This document shows, in pieces, positions 1-9,451 of a stretch of DNA of 64,000 nucleotides. Each line of letters begins with the position of its first letter. Positions within the stretch are counted from its first letter, which is position 1. Source of the DNA: Gemmobacter aquarius. Lineage in GTDB: Bacteria > Pseudomonadota > Alphaproteobacteria > Rhodobacterales > Rhodobacteraceae. The stretch spans positions 1,186,001 to 1,250,000 of the forward strand of contig NZ_CP028918.1 in assembly GCF_003060865.1 (NCBI RefSeq), given 5' to 3'. A program made the translations under genes and the position numbers. Below the pieces are notes generated by a model, which was not told the origin of the DNA, ran no database searches, and saw only the letters and a list, made by a program, of their open reading frames with translations.

Positions 1-564
1 GCCTTCGCGGGCGCACCAGTCGAGCAGGGGGAAAAGCTCGTCCTCGTTGAAGCCTTTGAGCGCCACGGTGTTGATCTTGACACGCAGGCCTGCGGCCTTG
101 GCGGCCTCGATCCCGTCGAGTACCTGACCAAGCCGCCCCCAGCGCGTGATGTCGGCGAATTTCTGCGCGTCGAGCGTGTCGAGCGAGACGTTGATGCGTT
201 TGACCCCGCAGTCGGCCAGTTCGGCGGCATATTTGCGAAGCTGCGAGCCATTGGTGGTGACGGTCAGTTCGCGCAAGGCCCCGCTTTCCAGATGTCGCGA
301 CATGGCGCGGAAGAAGGTCATGATGCCCTTGCGGACAAGGGGTTCGCCACCCGTGATCCGCAGTTTTTCGACGCCGAGGTTGACAAATGCCGAACAGAGC
401 CGGTCGAGTTCCTCCAAGGTCAGCAGGTCGGCCTTGGGCAGGAAGGTCATGTTCTCGGACATGCAATAGACGCAGCGGAAATCGCAGCGGTCGGTGACCG
501 AGACCCGCAGATAGGAAATCGGGCGGGCGAAAGGGTCGATCAGCGGTGCAGGGGTATGGGCCAT
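1..564 (-). CDS. moaA: GTP 3',8-cyclase MoaA, 5' part only
   Basis: Radical-SAM enzyme of the first step of molybdenum-cofactor synthesis, working with MoaC to convert GTP to cyclic pyranopterin monophosphate. The 188 residues present are the N-terminal half; the gene runs off the left window edge (family about 330 aa). The SAM-cluster cysteines C27, C31 and C34 sit in [18 protein letters not shown] at about residues 69-76 and [10 protein letters not shown] further on are typical family segments. The ATG at 564 begins [20 protein letters not shown], the usual N-terminus. The C-terminal second cluster cannot be checked here. Confidence 0.95.
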   Translation of the reverse strand, partial: MAHTPAPLIDPFARPISYLRVSVTDRCDFRCVYCMSENMTFLPKADLLTLEELDRLCSAFVNLGVEKLRITGGEPLVRKGIMTFFRAMSRHLESGALRELTVTTNGSQLRKYAAELADCGVKRINVSLDTLDAQKFADITRWGRLGQVLDGIEAAKAAGLRVKINTVALKGFNEDELFPLLDWCAREG

Positions 565-649
565 GCATCATAGTTAGGAACTTGCCGATGGAACGGCAAG
601 CGCGGAAGCGGCAGTTGAAGGCAAGGGGGCGTCAGACTATGGTCGGGGT

Positions 650-1084
650 ATGAAAAACCTTATCCTTTTCCCGCTGCTGTTTGCCCTTTCCGCCTGCGCG
701 GTCGTTGACCGTGTCAGGGGGCGTCCTGCAGAAATTGCACCTGCCGTCACGGGTCGCCCTGGTCCAGCGCTTGCACAAAGTGCCGAGGCGATGGACCGGA
801 CCAGCGCGGCAGACAAGGCTGCTGCACTGGCTGCGGGGGACGAGGGCGGGGCGAAGCTGGGCAGTTTCGTCGTATCGCTTGGCGATCCGACGGAGCAAGG
901 TTTCTGGCTGCGGTCGTCATTGGTGACCGCCCCGGCAAGGGGGCGGGTGGTCACCGACGAGGGCGCGTCGATTGCGGTTGATCTTTTGCCCGGATCGGGG
1001 GCGGCGCAGCTTTCGCTTCCCGCCTTCCGCGCGCTGGGCCTGCCCTTGACGGGCCTGCCCGAGGTGACGGTCTATTCCGGCTAA
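650..1084 (+). CDS. small hypothetical lipoprotein
   Basis: 144 aa. MKNLILFPLLFALSAC is a lipoprotein signal with lipobox LSAC and Cys16 as the probable lipidated residue, so an envelope location is likely. The rest is Ala/Gly-rich. The C-terminal half (about 70-144) looks like a compact beta-rich domain with SFVVSLGDPTEQGFWLRSSLV and ends VTVYSG. It resembles small 'D-galactarate dehydratase-like' or hypothetical lipoproteins of Rhodobacterales, but I cannot assign a function. It lies alone between divergent moaA and convergent alkD-like, 7 bp from the end of the latter. Confidence 0.72.
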   Translation: MKNLILFPLLFALSACAVVDRVRGRPAEIAPAVTGRPGPALAQSAEAMDRTSAADKAAALAAGDEGGAKLGSFVVSLGDPTEQGFWLRSSLVTAPARGRVVTDEGASIAVDLLPGSGAAQLSLPAFRALGLPLTGLPEVTVYSG

Positions 1085-1091
1085 CGCGCCA

Positions 1092-1910
1092 TCAGGCCAG
1101 AAACCGCGACGCTTCCTTGCGGGCGAAGGATTTGAGGCCTTCGCCATGCGCGTCGAGGAAGGCGCGGGCGCGTGGGGCATTGTGTTTGGACAGGTCGCGC
1201 ACCCACCATGCGATGGCTTTCTGGATGAACCAGTCACGGTCGGTCACGTAAGCCGCCGCCCAGCCGAGCGCGGTTTCGCGGATCGCGAGGTCGGCGTCCT
1301 TGGGGAAGTTCATCTTGGCATAGGGCAGGGTGATGACCAATGCTGCGCGGCGGGTCCACATGTTCGGGCTTTGCGTCCATGTGGCGACCGTGTCGATGCG
1401 GGACGGAACGGCCACGAGGCGTTTCTGGCCTGACGTGGTGGCTTGGTCGGCGGTGGCCCAGCCGTTGAAGCCAAGGGTCCAGTCGCAGATCAGCGCCCAT
1501 GCGGCATCGTCAGGGCGCATGCGGGCCTGGGCCAGCAGTTTGGCGGCAGCGACCATGGCTTCGTGCACGTCCGATTGCCACAGGCCCGCGGCCAGCGATA
1601 TGCGGTCATCAAGCGTCAGGTCCGCGCGCCACTCGGCCACCAGGTCCTCGATCTGCGGGACGGGAACGCCGAGGTAGCGGCGTTTGACCTTGTGGTATTC
1701 GGCGGCCTCTTGCGCTTTGGCGGAGTCTGCGAAGGCTTCGATCCGGTCAAGCGCGGCTTGCGCTTCGGGGGTCAGGATTACCGGTGCGGGCAGGGGTTCG
1801 GATACGGTTTCGCCCGCTTCGGTTTGCGCGAGTTCGGGCGTATCGCCGTTTTCGAGTGCGTCCCTGTCGTCGGGTTCGTCCATCGGTTCGTCGATCCAGG
1901 TTCCGTTCAT
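1092..1910 (-). CDS. DNA alkylation repair (AlkD-type) HEAT-repeat protein
   Basis: 272 aa. Residues from about 60 to the end match the DNA alkylation repair family, HEAT-like helical DNA glycosylases removing N3/N7-alkylated purines: KRRYLGVPVPQI, LWQSDVHEAM, WTRRAALVITLPYA, DWFIQKAIAWWVRDLSKH and the basic end FARKEASRFLA. The first 55 residues are acidic and probably disordered. The ATG at 1910 was chosen because it overlaps the glmS stop in an ATGA (1907-1910), implying translational coupling as last gene of glmU-glmS-alkD. Longer readings would run into glmS. The family is clear; the substrate is inferred from it. Confidence 0.8.
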   Translation of the reverse strand: MNGTWIDEPMDEPDDRDALENGDTPELAQTEAGETVSEPLPAPVILTPEAQAALDRIEAFADSAKAQEAAEYHKVKRRYLGVPVPQIEDLVAEWRADLTLDDRISLAAGLWQSDVHEAMVAAAKLLAQARMRPDDAAWALICDWTLGFNGWATADQATTSGQKRLVAVPSRIDTVATWTQSPNMWTRRAALVITLPYAKMNFPKDADLAIRETALGWAAAYVTDRDWFIQKAIAWWVRDLSKHNAPRARAFLDAHGEGLKSFARKEASRFLA

Positions 1911-3724
1911 TCTACAGTCACCGATTTTGCAAGGTTGCGGGGTTGGTCGACATCGGTGCCTTTGGCGATGGCGGTATGATAGGCGAGGAGTTGTGCGGGC
2001 AGCGCATAGAGGATCGGCGCAAAGACTGGCGGCATGTCGGGCAGGGTCAGGGTGCGCCACGCGCCCGCCCCCGCCTCGGCCACGCCTTGCGCGTCGGAGA
2101 TGAGAAGAACCTTGCCATGACGGGCCATGACTTCTTGCATGTTCGACACGGTCTTTTCGAAAAGCGCGTCACGCGGGGCCATGACGATCACGGGAACGGC
2201 GGCGTCGATCAGGGCGATGGGCCCGTGTTTCAACTCGCCCGACGCGTAACCTTCGGCGTGGATATAGCTGATTTCTTTCAGCTTCAGCGCGCCTTCCAGT
2301 GCCAGCGGAAACATCGCGCCGCGCCCGAGGAAAAGGATGTCTTGCGCTTTTGCAAGGTCGTCGGCGATGGCGGCGATGGGGGTCGAAAGCGACAGGGCGT
2401 GATTCATAAGCCCCGGCAGGTTGCGTAGGGATTGGAGGTGTCCGGCAAGCGTGGCTGCATCGATGCGGCCGCGGTCGAGGGCGGCTTTCAGCGCGAGAAG
2501 GGCTAGCACGGTGAGCTGGCAGGTGAAGGCCTTGGTCGAGGCCACGCCGATTTCGACGCCCGCAAGGATGGGCAGCGACAGGTCGCTTTCGCGGGCAATC
2601 GAGGAGGTGGGCACGTTCACGACCGACACGACCCGCGCGACCTTGCCGCTGGCATAGCGCAGGGCTGCGAGCGTGTCGGCGGTTTCGCCCGACTGGCTGA
2701 CGAAAAGTGCCCATGATTGCGGCGAGAGCGGCGGTTCGCGGTAGCGGAATTCGGAGGCCACGTCGATTTCGGCAGGCAGGCCCGCGATCTGTTCGAACCA
2801 GTATTTCGCGACATGGCAGGCGTAGGATGCCGTGCCGCAGGCGACCATGGTGATGCGGTCGACGTTTGCGAAATCGACGCCTTCGGGCAGGCGCAGCGTG
2901 CCTTCGGCAGTGGTATAATGCTTCAGCGCATCTGCGATCACCACGGGCTGTTCGGCGATTTCCTTGGCCATGAAATGCTTGTAACCGGCCTTTTCGACGC
3001 GGTTCGCCGCAATCTGGATGCGGGTTTCGGGGCGGGGGGCGGGGCGGTCGGCTTGGTCGAAGATTTCCGCGCCCTTGCGGGTAATGACGGCCCAGTCGCC
3101 CTCTTCCAGATAGGTGATGCGGTCGGTCATGGGGGCGAGTGCTATGGCATCGGAGCCGACGAACATCTCGCCCGCGCCGTGGCCTATGGCAAGCGGGCTG
3201 CCCTTGCGGGCGGCGATCATCAGGTCGTCGTAACCGTCGAACAGGAAGCAAAGCGCAAAGGCGCCGTGCAGGCGGTGCAGGGTGGCACGGGCGGCCTCGA
3301 TTGGCGTCATGCCGCTGTCGATAAAGCGTTGGGCGAGGAGGGCGATGGTTTCGGTGTCGGTCTGGGATTCCTGCGCGTAGCCACTGGCGGCGAGGTCTGC
3401 GCGCAAATCGCGGAAATTCTCGATGATGCCGTTATGGACCACTGCCACAGGGCCTGCCTTGTGCGGATGGGCGTTGGTGACGGTGGCTGCACCATGGGTG
3501 GCCCAGCGGGTATGGCCGATGCCCGATTTGCCTGCCAGCGGGTTGTGGACCAGAAGGTCGGACAGGTTCACCAGCTTGCCCACCGCGCGGCGACGGTCGA
3601 GTTTGCCTGCGTTGACGGTGGCGATGCCTGCGCTGTCATAGCCTCGGTATTCAAGCCGCTTGAGCGCCTCGACCAGCAGGGGGGCGGCTTCGTGATTGCC
3701 CAGAACGCCAACGATTCCACACAT
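1907..3724 (-). CDS. glmS: glutamine--fructose-6-phosphate aminotransferase (isomerizing) GlmS
   Basis: 605 aa, full length. Makes glucosamine-6-phosphate from fructose-6-phosphate and glutamine, the entry to peptidoglycan and LPS amino sugars. N-terminal Ntn glutaminase with catalytic Cys2 (MCGIVGVLG), followed by two SIS sugar-isomerase domains (about 285-415 and 455-590). The SIS1 phosphate-binding segment is SQSGETADT; the HAEGYASGELKHGPIALI segment and the terminal LAKSVTVE carry active-site residues. Directly downstream of glmU with no spacer: the glmU stop ends at 3725 and this ATG is at 3724. No glmS ribozyme-like leader is present; there is no room for one. Confidence 0.97.
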   Translation of the reverse strand: MCGIVGVLGNHEAAPLLVEALKRLEYRGYDSAGIATVNAGKLDRRRAVGKLVNLSDLLVHNPLAGKSGIGHTRWATHGAATVTNAHPHKAGPVAVVHNGIIENFRDLRADLAASGYAQESQTDTETIALLAQRFIDSGMTPIEAARATLHRLHGAFALCFLFDGYDDLMIAARKGSPLAIGHGAGEMFVGSDAIALAPMTDRITYLEEGDWAVITRKGAEIFDQADRPAPRPETRIQIAANRVEKAGYKHFMAKEIAEQPVVIADALKHYTTAEGTLRLPEGVDFANVDRITMVACGTASYACHVAKYWFEQIAGLPAEIDVASEFRYREPPLSPQSWALFVSQSGETADTLAALRYASGKVARVVSVVNVPTSSIARESDLSLPILAGVEIGVASTKAFTCQLTVLALLALKAALDRGRIDAATLAGHLQSLRNLPGLMNHALSLSTPIAAIADDLAKAQDILFLGRGAMFPLALEGALKLKEISYIHAEGYASGELKHGPIALIDAAVPVIVMAPRDALFEKTVSNMQEVMARHGKVLLISDAQGVAEAGAGAWRTLTLPDMPPVFAPILYALPAQLLAYHTAIAKGTDVDQPRNLAKSVTVE

Positions 3725-5077
3725 TTACTTTACGTCCTTCTTGGCGGCTTTGAGGGCGCGCAGGCGGTCGAAGAGCTTGGTCGCAAGGCCCGGTTTGTTG
3801 ACCTGCCTGGCGCGGCCGAGAGCTATGGCTTCGGCGGGCACGTCTTCGGTGATGACCGAACCGCTGCCCGTCATCGCGCCATCGCCGATGCTGACGGGGG
3901 CCACAAGCATGGTGTCCGACCCGATGAAGGCGCGCTTGCCGATGCGGGTGCGGTGTTTCAGCACCCCGTCATAGTTGCAGGTCACGGTGCCTGCGCCGAT
4001 GTTGGTGAACTCGCCGACGTCGGCATCGCCGATGTAGGACAGGTGGCCGACCTTGACGCCTTCGTCGAGGATGGCGTTCTTGATCTCGACGAAATTGCCG
4101 ACATGGACGCCTTCGGCCAATTCGGCACCGGGGCGCAGGCGGGCAAAGGGGCCGACATCGGCGCCACGGCTGATGTGGCAGCCTTCGAGGTGGCAGAAGG
4201 CCTTGATTTCGGCGTCGGATTCGATGGTGACGCGGGGGCCGAAGACCACGTTGGGGCCGATGATCGTGTCGCGGCCGATTGTGGTGTCGAGCGCGAAGAA
4301 CACGGTTTCGGGGGCGGTCAGGGTGACGCCGTTTTCCATCGCCTCGGCGCGGGCGCGGGTCTGGAACAGCCTTTCAGCGGCAGCGAGTTCGGTGCGGGTG
4401 TTGACGCCAAGCGTTTCGGCTTCGTCGCAGAGCACGAGGCCTGCGGAAAGCCCCTGCGCCCGAGCGAGGGCTATGATGTCGGTCAGGTAGTATTCGCCTG
4501 CCGCGTTGGCATTGCCGACCGCGTGGCACAGCTTGAACAGGGTTTCAGACTCGGCGCAGATTACGCCGGAATTGCAAAGCGTTATGGCGCGTTCTTCGGG
4601 CGAGGCGTCCTTGAATTCGACAATTCGTTCGAGCGCTTCGCCTTGGGCGATCAGGCGGCCATAACGGCCCGGATCGGCGGCGTGGAAGCCGAGCACGACA
4701 ACCGCGTGCCGCTCGCGGGCGTCGAGCATGGCTTGCAGGGTTTCGGGGCGGATGAAGGGGGTGTCGCCGTATAGCACGATGGCATGGCCGCTGGCCCCCG
4801 CCATCGCCGCTTCGGCCTGCAAGACCGCGTGTGCGGTGCCGAGTTGTTCGGCCTGATGCACGGTGAGGGCGGAGTCGTCGAATGCGCGGGCGGCTTTTGC
4901 AACTGCCTCGCCGCCGTGGCCGGTGACGACGACGATGCGTTCGGGGTCGAGCGATTGGCCCGCCGACATCGCGTGATGCAACAGCGGTGCTGCGCCCAAA
5001 CGGTGCAGCACCTTGGGCAGGTCGGAATTCATCCGTGTTCCTTGCCCTGCGGCGAGAATGATCAGCGAAACCTGCAT
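3725..5077 (-). CDS. glmU: bifunctional GlmU (uridylyltransferase / acetyltransferase)
   Basis: 450 aa. Acetylates glucosamine-1-phosphate and then uridylylates it to UDP-GlcNAc. The N-terminal Rossmann-like pyrophosphorylase domain (about 1-225) has LAAGQGTRM at residues 8-16. The C-terminal half is a left-handed beta-helix of hexapeptide repeats, with CNYDGVLKHRTRIG around the acetyltransferase active site. A lysine-rich tail (LKAAKKDVK) ends the protein. First gene of the minus-strand glmU-glmS-alkD-like unit. Its promoter should lie in the 83-bp divergent gap to the phosphatase gene. Confidence 0.97.
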   Translation of the reverse strand: MQVSLIILAAGQGTRMNSDLPKVLHRLGAAPLLHHAMSAGQSLDPERIVVVTGHGGEAVAKAARAFDDSALTVHQAEQLGTAHAVLQAEAAMAGASGHAIVLYGDTPFIRPETLQAMLDARERHAVVVLGFHAADPGRYGRLIAQGEALERIVEFKDASPEERAITLCNSGVICAESETLFKLCHAVGNANAAGEYYLTDIIALARAQGLSAGLVLCDEAETLGVNTRTELAAAERLFQTRARAEAMENGVTLTAPETVFFALDTTIGRDTIIGPNVVFGPRVTIESDAEIKAFCHLEGCHISRGADVGPFARLRPGAELAEGVHVGNFVEIKNAILDEGVKVGHLSYIGDADVGEFTNIGAGTVTCNYDGVLKHRTRIGKRAFIGSDTMLVAPVSIGDGAMTGSGSVITEDVPAEAIALGRARQVNKPGLATKLFDRLRALKAAKKDVK

Positions 5078-5160
5078 GCTGCCCCTTTCTTTCTTGTTGC
5101 GCCCGTTTTACGCCCAAAGGACGGGTCCGCAAGGGGCGGCCTTTCACACGAGGTTACGGG

Positions 5161-5832
5161 GTGTTGCAAGCGAAACGGACGGTTGTTTTCGATCTCGACG
5201 GCACTTTGGCAGATACTTCGGCGGATCTGCTGGCTGCCGCCAATGCGTGTTTTCGCGGGATGGGGCATGGTGACATGCTGACCGCTGCCGATACGCTGAC
5301 CGCGTTTCATGGCGGGCGGGCCATGCTGAAGCTTGGCTTTTCGCGGCTGGACGGTTGGGACGAGGCGATGATCGACGCGCAGTATCCGGTGCTGCTGGAG
5401 GCCTATGCAGGGGCGATCGACACCCACACGCGGCTTTATCCGGGGGCGCTGGCGGCGTTGGAGGTTTTGCGAGGGCAGGGTTACGTGCTGTCGGTCTGCA
5501 CGAACAAGCCTGCGGGGCTGGCGGAAACATTGCTGCGCAAGCTTGGTATCCGAGACATGTTCGGGGCCATGATCGGGGCTGATACATTGCCGACGCGCAA
5601 ACCGGATGCCGCACCCTACGTGGCTGCGGTCACGCAAGCGGGGGGCGTGGTGGCGCGTTCCATTTTGATCGGTGATACGGAGACCGACCGGAAAACAGGC
5701 CTTTCGGCGGGGGTTCCTGTGGCGCTTGTGACATTCGGTCCCGAGGGGCATGCCATCGCGCGGCTTGAACCCGAGGCGTTGTTGCATCATTTCGATGATC
5801 TGCCTGACCTTGCCGAAAGGATGCTTCAGTGA
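5161..5832 (+). CDS. gph: phosphoglycolate phosphatase-type HAD hydrolase
   Basis: 223 aa HAD-superfamily phosphatase. Motif I FDLDGTLADT has the nucleophile D11 and acid/base D13; motif II is CTNKP; the motif III lysine lies in RKPDAAPY; motif IV is ILIGDTETD. An alpha-helical cap lies between motifs I and II. Salvages 2-phosphoglycolate to glycolate, although subfamily assignment from motifs alone is uncertain. GTG start at 5161 places MLQAKRTVVFDLDG at the N-terminus. Its stop overlaps the GTG start of the aminotransferase gene (GTGA at 5829-5832). Confidence 0.88.
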   Translation: MLQAKRTVVFDLDGTLADTSADLLAAANACFRGMGHGDMLTAADTLTAFHGGRAMLKLGFSRLDGWDEAMIDAQYPVLLEAYAGAIDTHTRLYPGALAALEVLRGQGYVLSVCTNKPAGLAETLLRKLGIRDMFGAMIGADTLPTRKPDAAPYVAAVTQAGGVVARSILIGDTETDRKTGLSAGVPVALVTFGPEGHAIARLEPEALLHHFDDLPDLAERMLQ

Positions 5833-7070
5833 TCGACGGCCCAGAGCGGTTTAACGGCAGTTTCACCCAGCAGGAACCTATCCCCGAGGAAGGGATCGAG
5901 GCGGCAGTTGCCGTGCTGCGGCACGGGCGGTTGCACCGCTATAACACCGCGCCGGGCGAGGTGGCCGAGACGGCGCTGCTCGAGGAGGAATTCGCGGGTT
6001 TGGTGGGGGCAAAGTATTGTCTGGCGGTGGCGTCCGGGGGTTATGCGCTGGGCTGTGCGTTGCGGGCGGTGGGAGTGGCCGCGGGCGATGCGGTGCTGAC
6101 CAATGCCTTTACGCTGGCCCCCGTGCCCGGATCGATTGCGGCTGTGGGTGCGTGGCCGGTCTTTGTAGAGGTGACAGAAGAGCTTACGATCGATCTGGCG
6201 CATCTCGAGGTGATGGCGCGCGAAAGCGGGGCGCGGGTCTTGATGCTGTCGCATATGCGGGGGCATCTGTGTGATATGGATGCGCTGATGGCGCTGTGCG
6301 GGCGGCTTGGGGTGACGGTGATCGAGGATTGCGCCCATACGATGGGGGCAAGCTGGCGCGGGGTGCCTTCGGGTCGGCACGGGCTGGTGGGGTGCTATTC
6401 GATGCAGACCTACAAGCATGTCAATTCGGGCGAGGGCGGGTTGCTGGTTTCGGACGATCCGCAGGTGATGGCGCGGGCGGTTCTGCTGTCGGGGTCTTAC
6501 ATGCTTTACGGACGCCACCGTGCGGCGCCGCCGGTCGAGGCCTTCGAGGCGATCCGGCTGGATGTGCCTAACGTGTCGGGGCGTATGGACAATTTGCGCG
6601 CGGCAATCCTGCGGCCGCAGCTGCGGATGCTTGACGAGCGGCGGGAACGCTGGGGTGTTTTGTACCGGACGATGGAGGCCGGACTGCGCGACACCGCCGG
6701 GTTGCGGCTGGTCGAACGGCCGGAGGAAGAGGTCTATGTGGCCTCGTCTTTCCAGTTCCTGTTGCCCGATTGGGCCGAGGGGCGGGTCAGGGCGCTTCTG
6801 GCGAGGTGTGCGGCGCGGGGGGTCGAGTTGAAGTGGTTCGGCGCGGCGGAGCCTGTGGCCTTTACATCGCGCTATGAACATTGGGCCTATGCGAGGCCGG
6901 TGCCATTGCCGAAGACCGACAAGGTGTTGGCCGGACTGATGGATATGCGGTTGCCGCTGACCTTTTCGCCCGCCGATGTGGCAATGATCGCGCGGATCAT
7001 CCGGGCCGAGGTGCTGGCGGTGCAGCAGTCCGGAGAAGAGGCCGTGGTGGCGCCTGTTGTGGGAGATTAG
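5829..7070 (+). CDS. DegT/DnrJ/EryC1/StrS-family PLP aminotransferase
   Basis: 413 aa. Family makes amino- or keto-aminosugars using PLP. PLP lysine in QTYKHVNSGEGG; VIEDCAHTMGA holds the PLP-N1 aspartate; ASGGYAL is the phosphate-binding turn; DVPNVSGRMDNLRAAIL matches the N-Y-R-M-like substrate segment. GTG start at 5829 overlaps the phosphatase stop by 4 bp. The substrate is unknown: no nucleotide-sugar synthesis or glycosyltransferase genes are nearby, which is unusual for this family. The stop codon's last base is the first base of a stem-loop array. Confidence 0.85.
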   Translation: MIDGPERFNGSFTQQEPIPEEGIEAAVAVLRHGRLHRYNTAPGEVAETALLEEEFAGLVGAKYCLAVASGGYALGCALRAVGVAAGDAVLTNAFTLAPVPGSIAAVGAWPVFVEVTEELTIDLAHLEVMARESGARVLMLSHMRGHLCDMDALMALCGRLGVTVIEDCAHTMGASWRGVPSGRHGLVGCYSMQTYKHVNSGEGGLLVSDDPQVMARAVLLSGSYMLYGRHRAAPPVEAFEAIRLDVPNVSGRMDNLRAAILRPQLRMLDERRERWGVLYRTMEAGLRDTAGLRLVERPEEEVYVASSFQFLLPDWAEGRVRALLARCAARGVELKWFGAAEPVAFTSRYEHWAYARPVPLPKTDKVLAGLMDMRLPLTFSPADVAMIARIIRAEVLAVQQSGEEAVVAPVVGD

Positions 7071-7183
7071 CGTTTTCTGACGCAGAAAACGCTGCGGAAT
7101 TTGACGCAAATTCCGCACGGCCCCCACGGTCGGGCCCCGTTTCCTGCGTCAGGAAACGGCGCGAAATCTGCGTCAGATTTCGC
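7070..7183. repeat. four stem-loops with a common 7-nt loop between convergent genes
   Basis: Four 23-nt inverted repeats, each with perfect 8-bp arms and a 7-nt loop, occupy 7070-7092, 7094-7116, 7137-7159 and 7161-7183. Loops read TGACGCA, TGACGCA, TGCGTCA, TGCGTCA on the plus strand, so the left pair and right pair are in opposite orientation. Arms differ: GCGTTTTC, GCGGAATT, CCGTTTCC and GCGAAATC. A GC-rich inverted repeat (about 7119-7136) sits in the middle. The first hairpin begins at the last base of the aminotransferase stop; the last ends one base before the creA-like stop. Likely transcript 3' end elements; the function is inferred. Confidence 0.85.
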
Positions 7184-7642
7184 CTAAGGCGCGGGTGTGC
7201 CTGCCTGCCAGAGCGGGACGGTCGAGATCGACATCTTGGCCGACCCTTCGGTGATCTGGGCTGCGTGGGCGAGATAGACCAAGCTGTTGTTCGCCTTGTC
7301 ATAAATCCGCGTGACGCGCAGGGATTTGAAGATCAGCGAGCGGCTGGCGGAAAAGATCTCCTCGCCTTCCGGACCGGTCGGGATGTCGCCCAGAATGATC
7401 GGGCCGGTCTGGCGGCAGGCGATGGAACTGTTGGACGGATCTTCGAACCAGTTGCCCTGAACCAGACGGTCGAGGGTGGAGCGTTCGAAGTAGGCGACGT
7501 GGCAGGTGACGCCCTGAACCTTGGGGTCGGCCAAGGCCTCGACGATGATGTCGTTGCCGATCATGTCGACGCCGACCTTGCCGATTTCCTCGGCTTGGGC
7601 GGGCAGTGTGGACAGGGCAAGGGCAAGGAAAGCGCGTTTCAT
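7184..7642 (-). CDS. creA: CreA-family periplasmic protein
   Basis: 152 aa with N-terminal signal MKRAFLALALSTLPAQA. The body matches the CreA family: EEIGKVGVDMIGNDIIVEA, KVQGVTCHVAYFERS, SSIACRQTGPI and SLIFKSLRVTRIYDKANNSLVYL. The two cysteines (TCHV and IACR) probably form a disulfide in the periplasm. The biochemical role of CreA is not established. The start at 7642 was chosen because it yields a signal peptide at the N-terminus; upstream in-frame codons add an implausible basic stretch. Divergent from nuoA across a 307-bp gap. Confidence 0.85.
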   Translation of the reverse strand: MKRAFLALALSTLPAQAEEIGKVGVDMIGNDIIVEALADPKVQGVTCHVAYFERSTLDRLVQGNWFEDPSNSSIACRQTGPIILGDIPTGPEGEEIFSASRSLIFKSLRVTRIYDKANNSLVYLAHAAQITEGSAKMSISTVPLWQAGTPAP

Positions 7643-7712
7643 CGGGCGACTCGGGGTTCGGGGTGCCGGACCAGAAGACCGCATAAGCGCTGCGCTTGAA
7701 AGCGGTTTGCGG

Positions 7713-7741
7713 GATGCACAAGCGATGCACAGCCGATGCAC
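7713..7741. repeat. three GATGCAC units at 11-bp spacing
   Basis: GATGCAC occurs at 7713-7719, 7724-7730 and 7735-7741, start to start exactly 11 bp, about one helical turn. The units therefore face the same side of the DNA. A degenerate version lies at 34862-34889. Located 71 bp upstream of the creA-like start and about 110 bp upstream of the predicted nuo -35 box. A protein-binding array is one reading; the function is unknown. Confidence 0.6.
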
Positions 7742-7852
7742 GCTTTTCTGCGCGCCGCTTACTTTTCCTAAAGAAGTCGAGAAGGCGGTGTGCGGCTGCA
7801 TACAATTGGCGGAATCCCTTGTCGCAGCCATGTCTTTTCGGATGGCCTTTGG

Positions 7853-7881
7853 TTGACCCCGCGCGGGGGGCAGAGTAAACG
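7853..7881 (+). promoter_or_regulatory. candidate sigma-70 promoter for the nuo operon
   Basis: TTGACC at 7853-7858 and TAAACG at 7876-7881 are separated by 17 bp, a good -35 and a moderate -10. It is the strongest match in the gap upstream of nuoA and would give a leader of about 60 nt. No transcript evidence is available. Confidence 0.45.
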
Positions 7882-7949
7882 GTGCGGCAAGAGAACAAGT
7901 GGCCCGTCAGTGGTTGCATCTCGCCAGTCGCCAGCCGAAGGAGCACCCC

Positions 7950-8839
<890 letters not shown>

Positions 8840-8848
8840 GGAAAGAAC

Positions 8849-9448
8849 ATGTCCGAAGCCTTGCAAGAACTCGCCGCGCATCTGACGCAGAAGCACCCCG
8901 ATGCGGTGCTGGCAAGCGTCGTGGCCTTTGGCGAATTGACGGTCGACGTGCTGCCTTCGCGGCTTGTCGCCTTTGTCGAATTCCTTCGCAGCGACAGCGC
9001 GTGCCGGTTTTCGTCTTTGGTCGATATCACGGCGGTGGATTACCCCGAGCGCGAGAAGCGGTTCGATGTGGTTTACCATTTCCTGTCGATGTACCAGAAC
9101 CACCGCATCCGTCTGCGGCTGGCCATCGGCGAGGCTGATATGGTGCCGTCGCTGATCGAGGTGCATCCCAGCGCCAACTGGTTCGAGCGCGAAGTGTTCG
9201 ACATGTTCGGCATCCTGTTTTCGGGCCATCCCGACCTGCGCCGCATTCTGACCGATTACGGTTTCCGCGGTTTTCCGCTGCGGAAGGATTTCCCGACCAC
9301 CGGCTATACCGAAGTGCGCTACGACGAGGCGCAGAAGCGTGTGGTCTACGAGCCGGTCAAGCTGGTGCAGGAATACCGTCAGTTCGATTTCATGAGCCCG
9401 TGGGAAGGGGCCGAATACATCCTTCCCGGCGACGAGAAGAAGGCCTGA
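8849..9448 (+). CDS. nuoC: NADH-quinone oxidoreductase subunit C
   Basis: 199 aa, the 30-kDa hydrophilic subunit that packs against NuoD in the connecting module; separate from nuoD here, unlike the NuoCD fusion of E. coli. Signature [20 protein letters not shown], then [16 protein letters not shown] and [11 protein letters not shown] near the C-terminus. ATG at 8849 follows AGGAAAG. Followed at 3 bp not by nuoD but by a sulfotransferase gene. Confidence 0.96.
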   Translation: MSEALQELAAHLTQKHPDAVLASVVAFGELTVDVLPSRLVAFVEFLRSDSACRFSSLVDITAVDYPEREKRFDVVYHFLSMYQNHRIRLRLAIGEADMVPSLIEVHPSANWFEREVFDMFGILFSGHPDLRRILTDYGFRGFPLRKDFPTTGYTEVRYDEAQKRVVYEPVKLVQEYRQFDFMSPWEGAEYILPGDEKKA

Positions 9449-9451
9449 GCG

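Larger units (their letters stand above)
7643..7949. other. 307-bp intergenic region between creA-like and nuoA
   Basis: No convincing gene. It holds the GATGCAC array (7713-7741) and the best sigma-70-like promoter candidate for the nuo operon (7853-7881), about 70 bp upstream of the nuoA GTG. The remainder shows no clear repeat or RNA structure to me. Confidence 0.6.

Noticed and set aside
3725..3760. glmS ribozyme/riboswitch upstream of glmS
   Set aside because: There is no spacer between glmU and glmS, and such ribozymes are a Gram-positive feature.
2717..4774. Long plus-strand frame (685 codons) opposite glmS/glmU
   Set aside because: Shadow of two certain genes; composition is Gly/Asp/Ala-rich and without motif.
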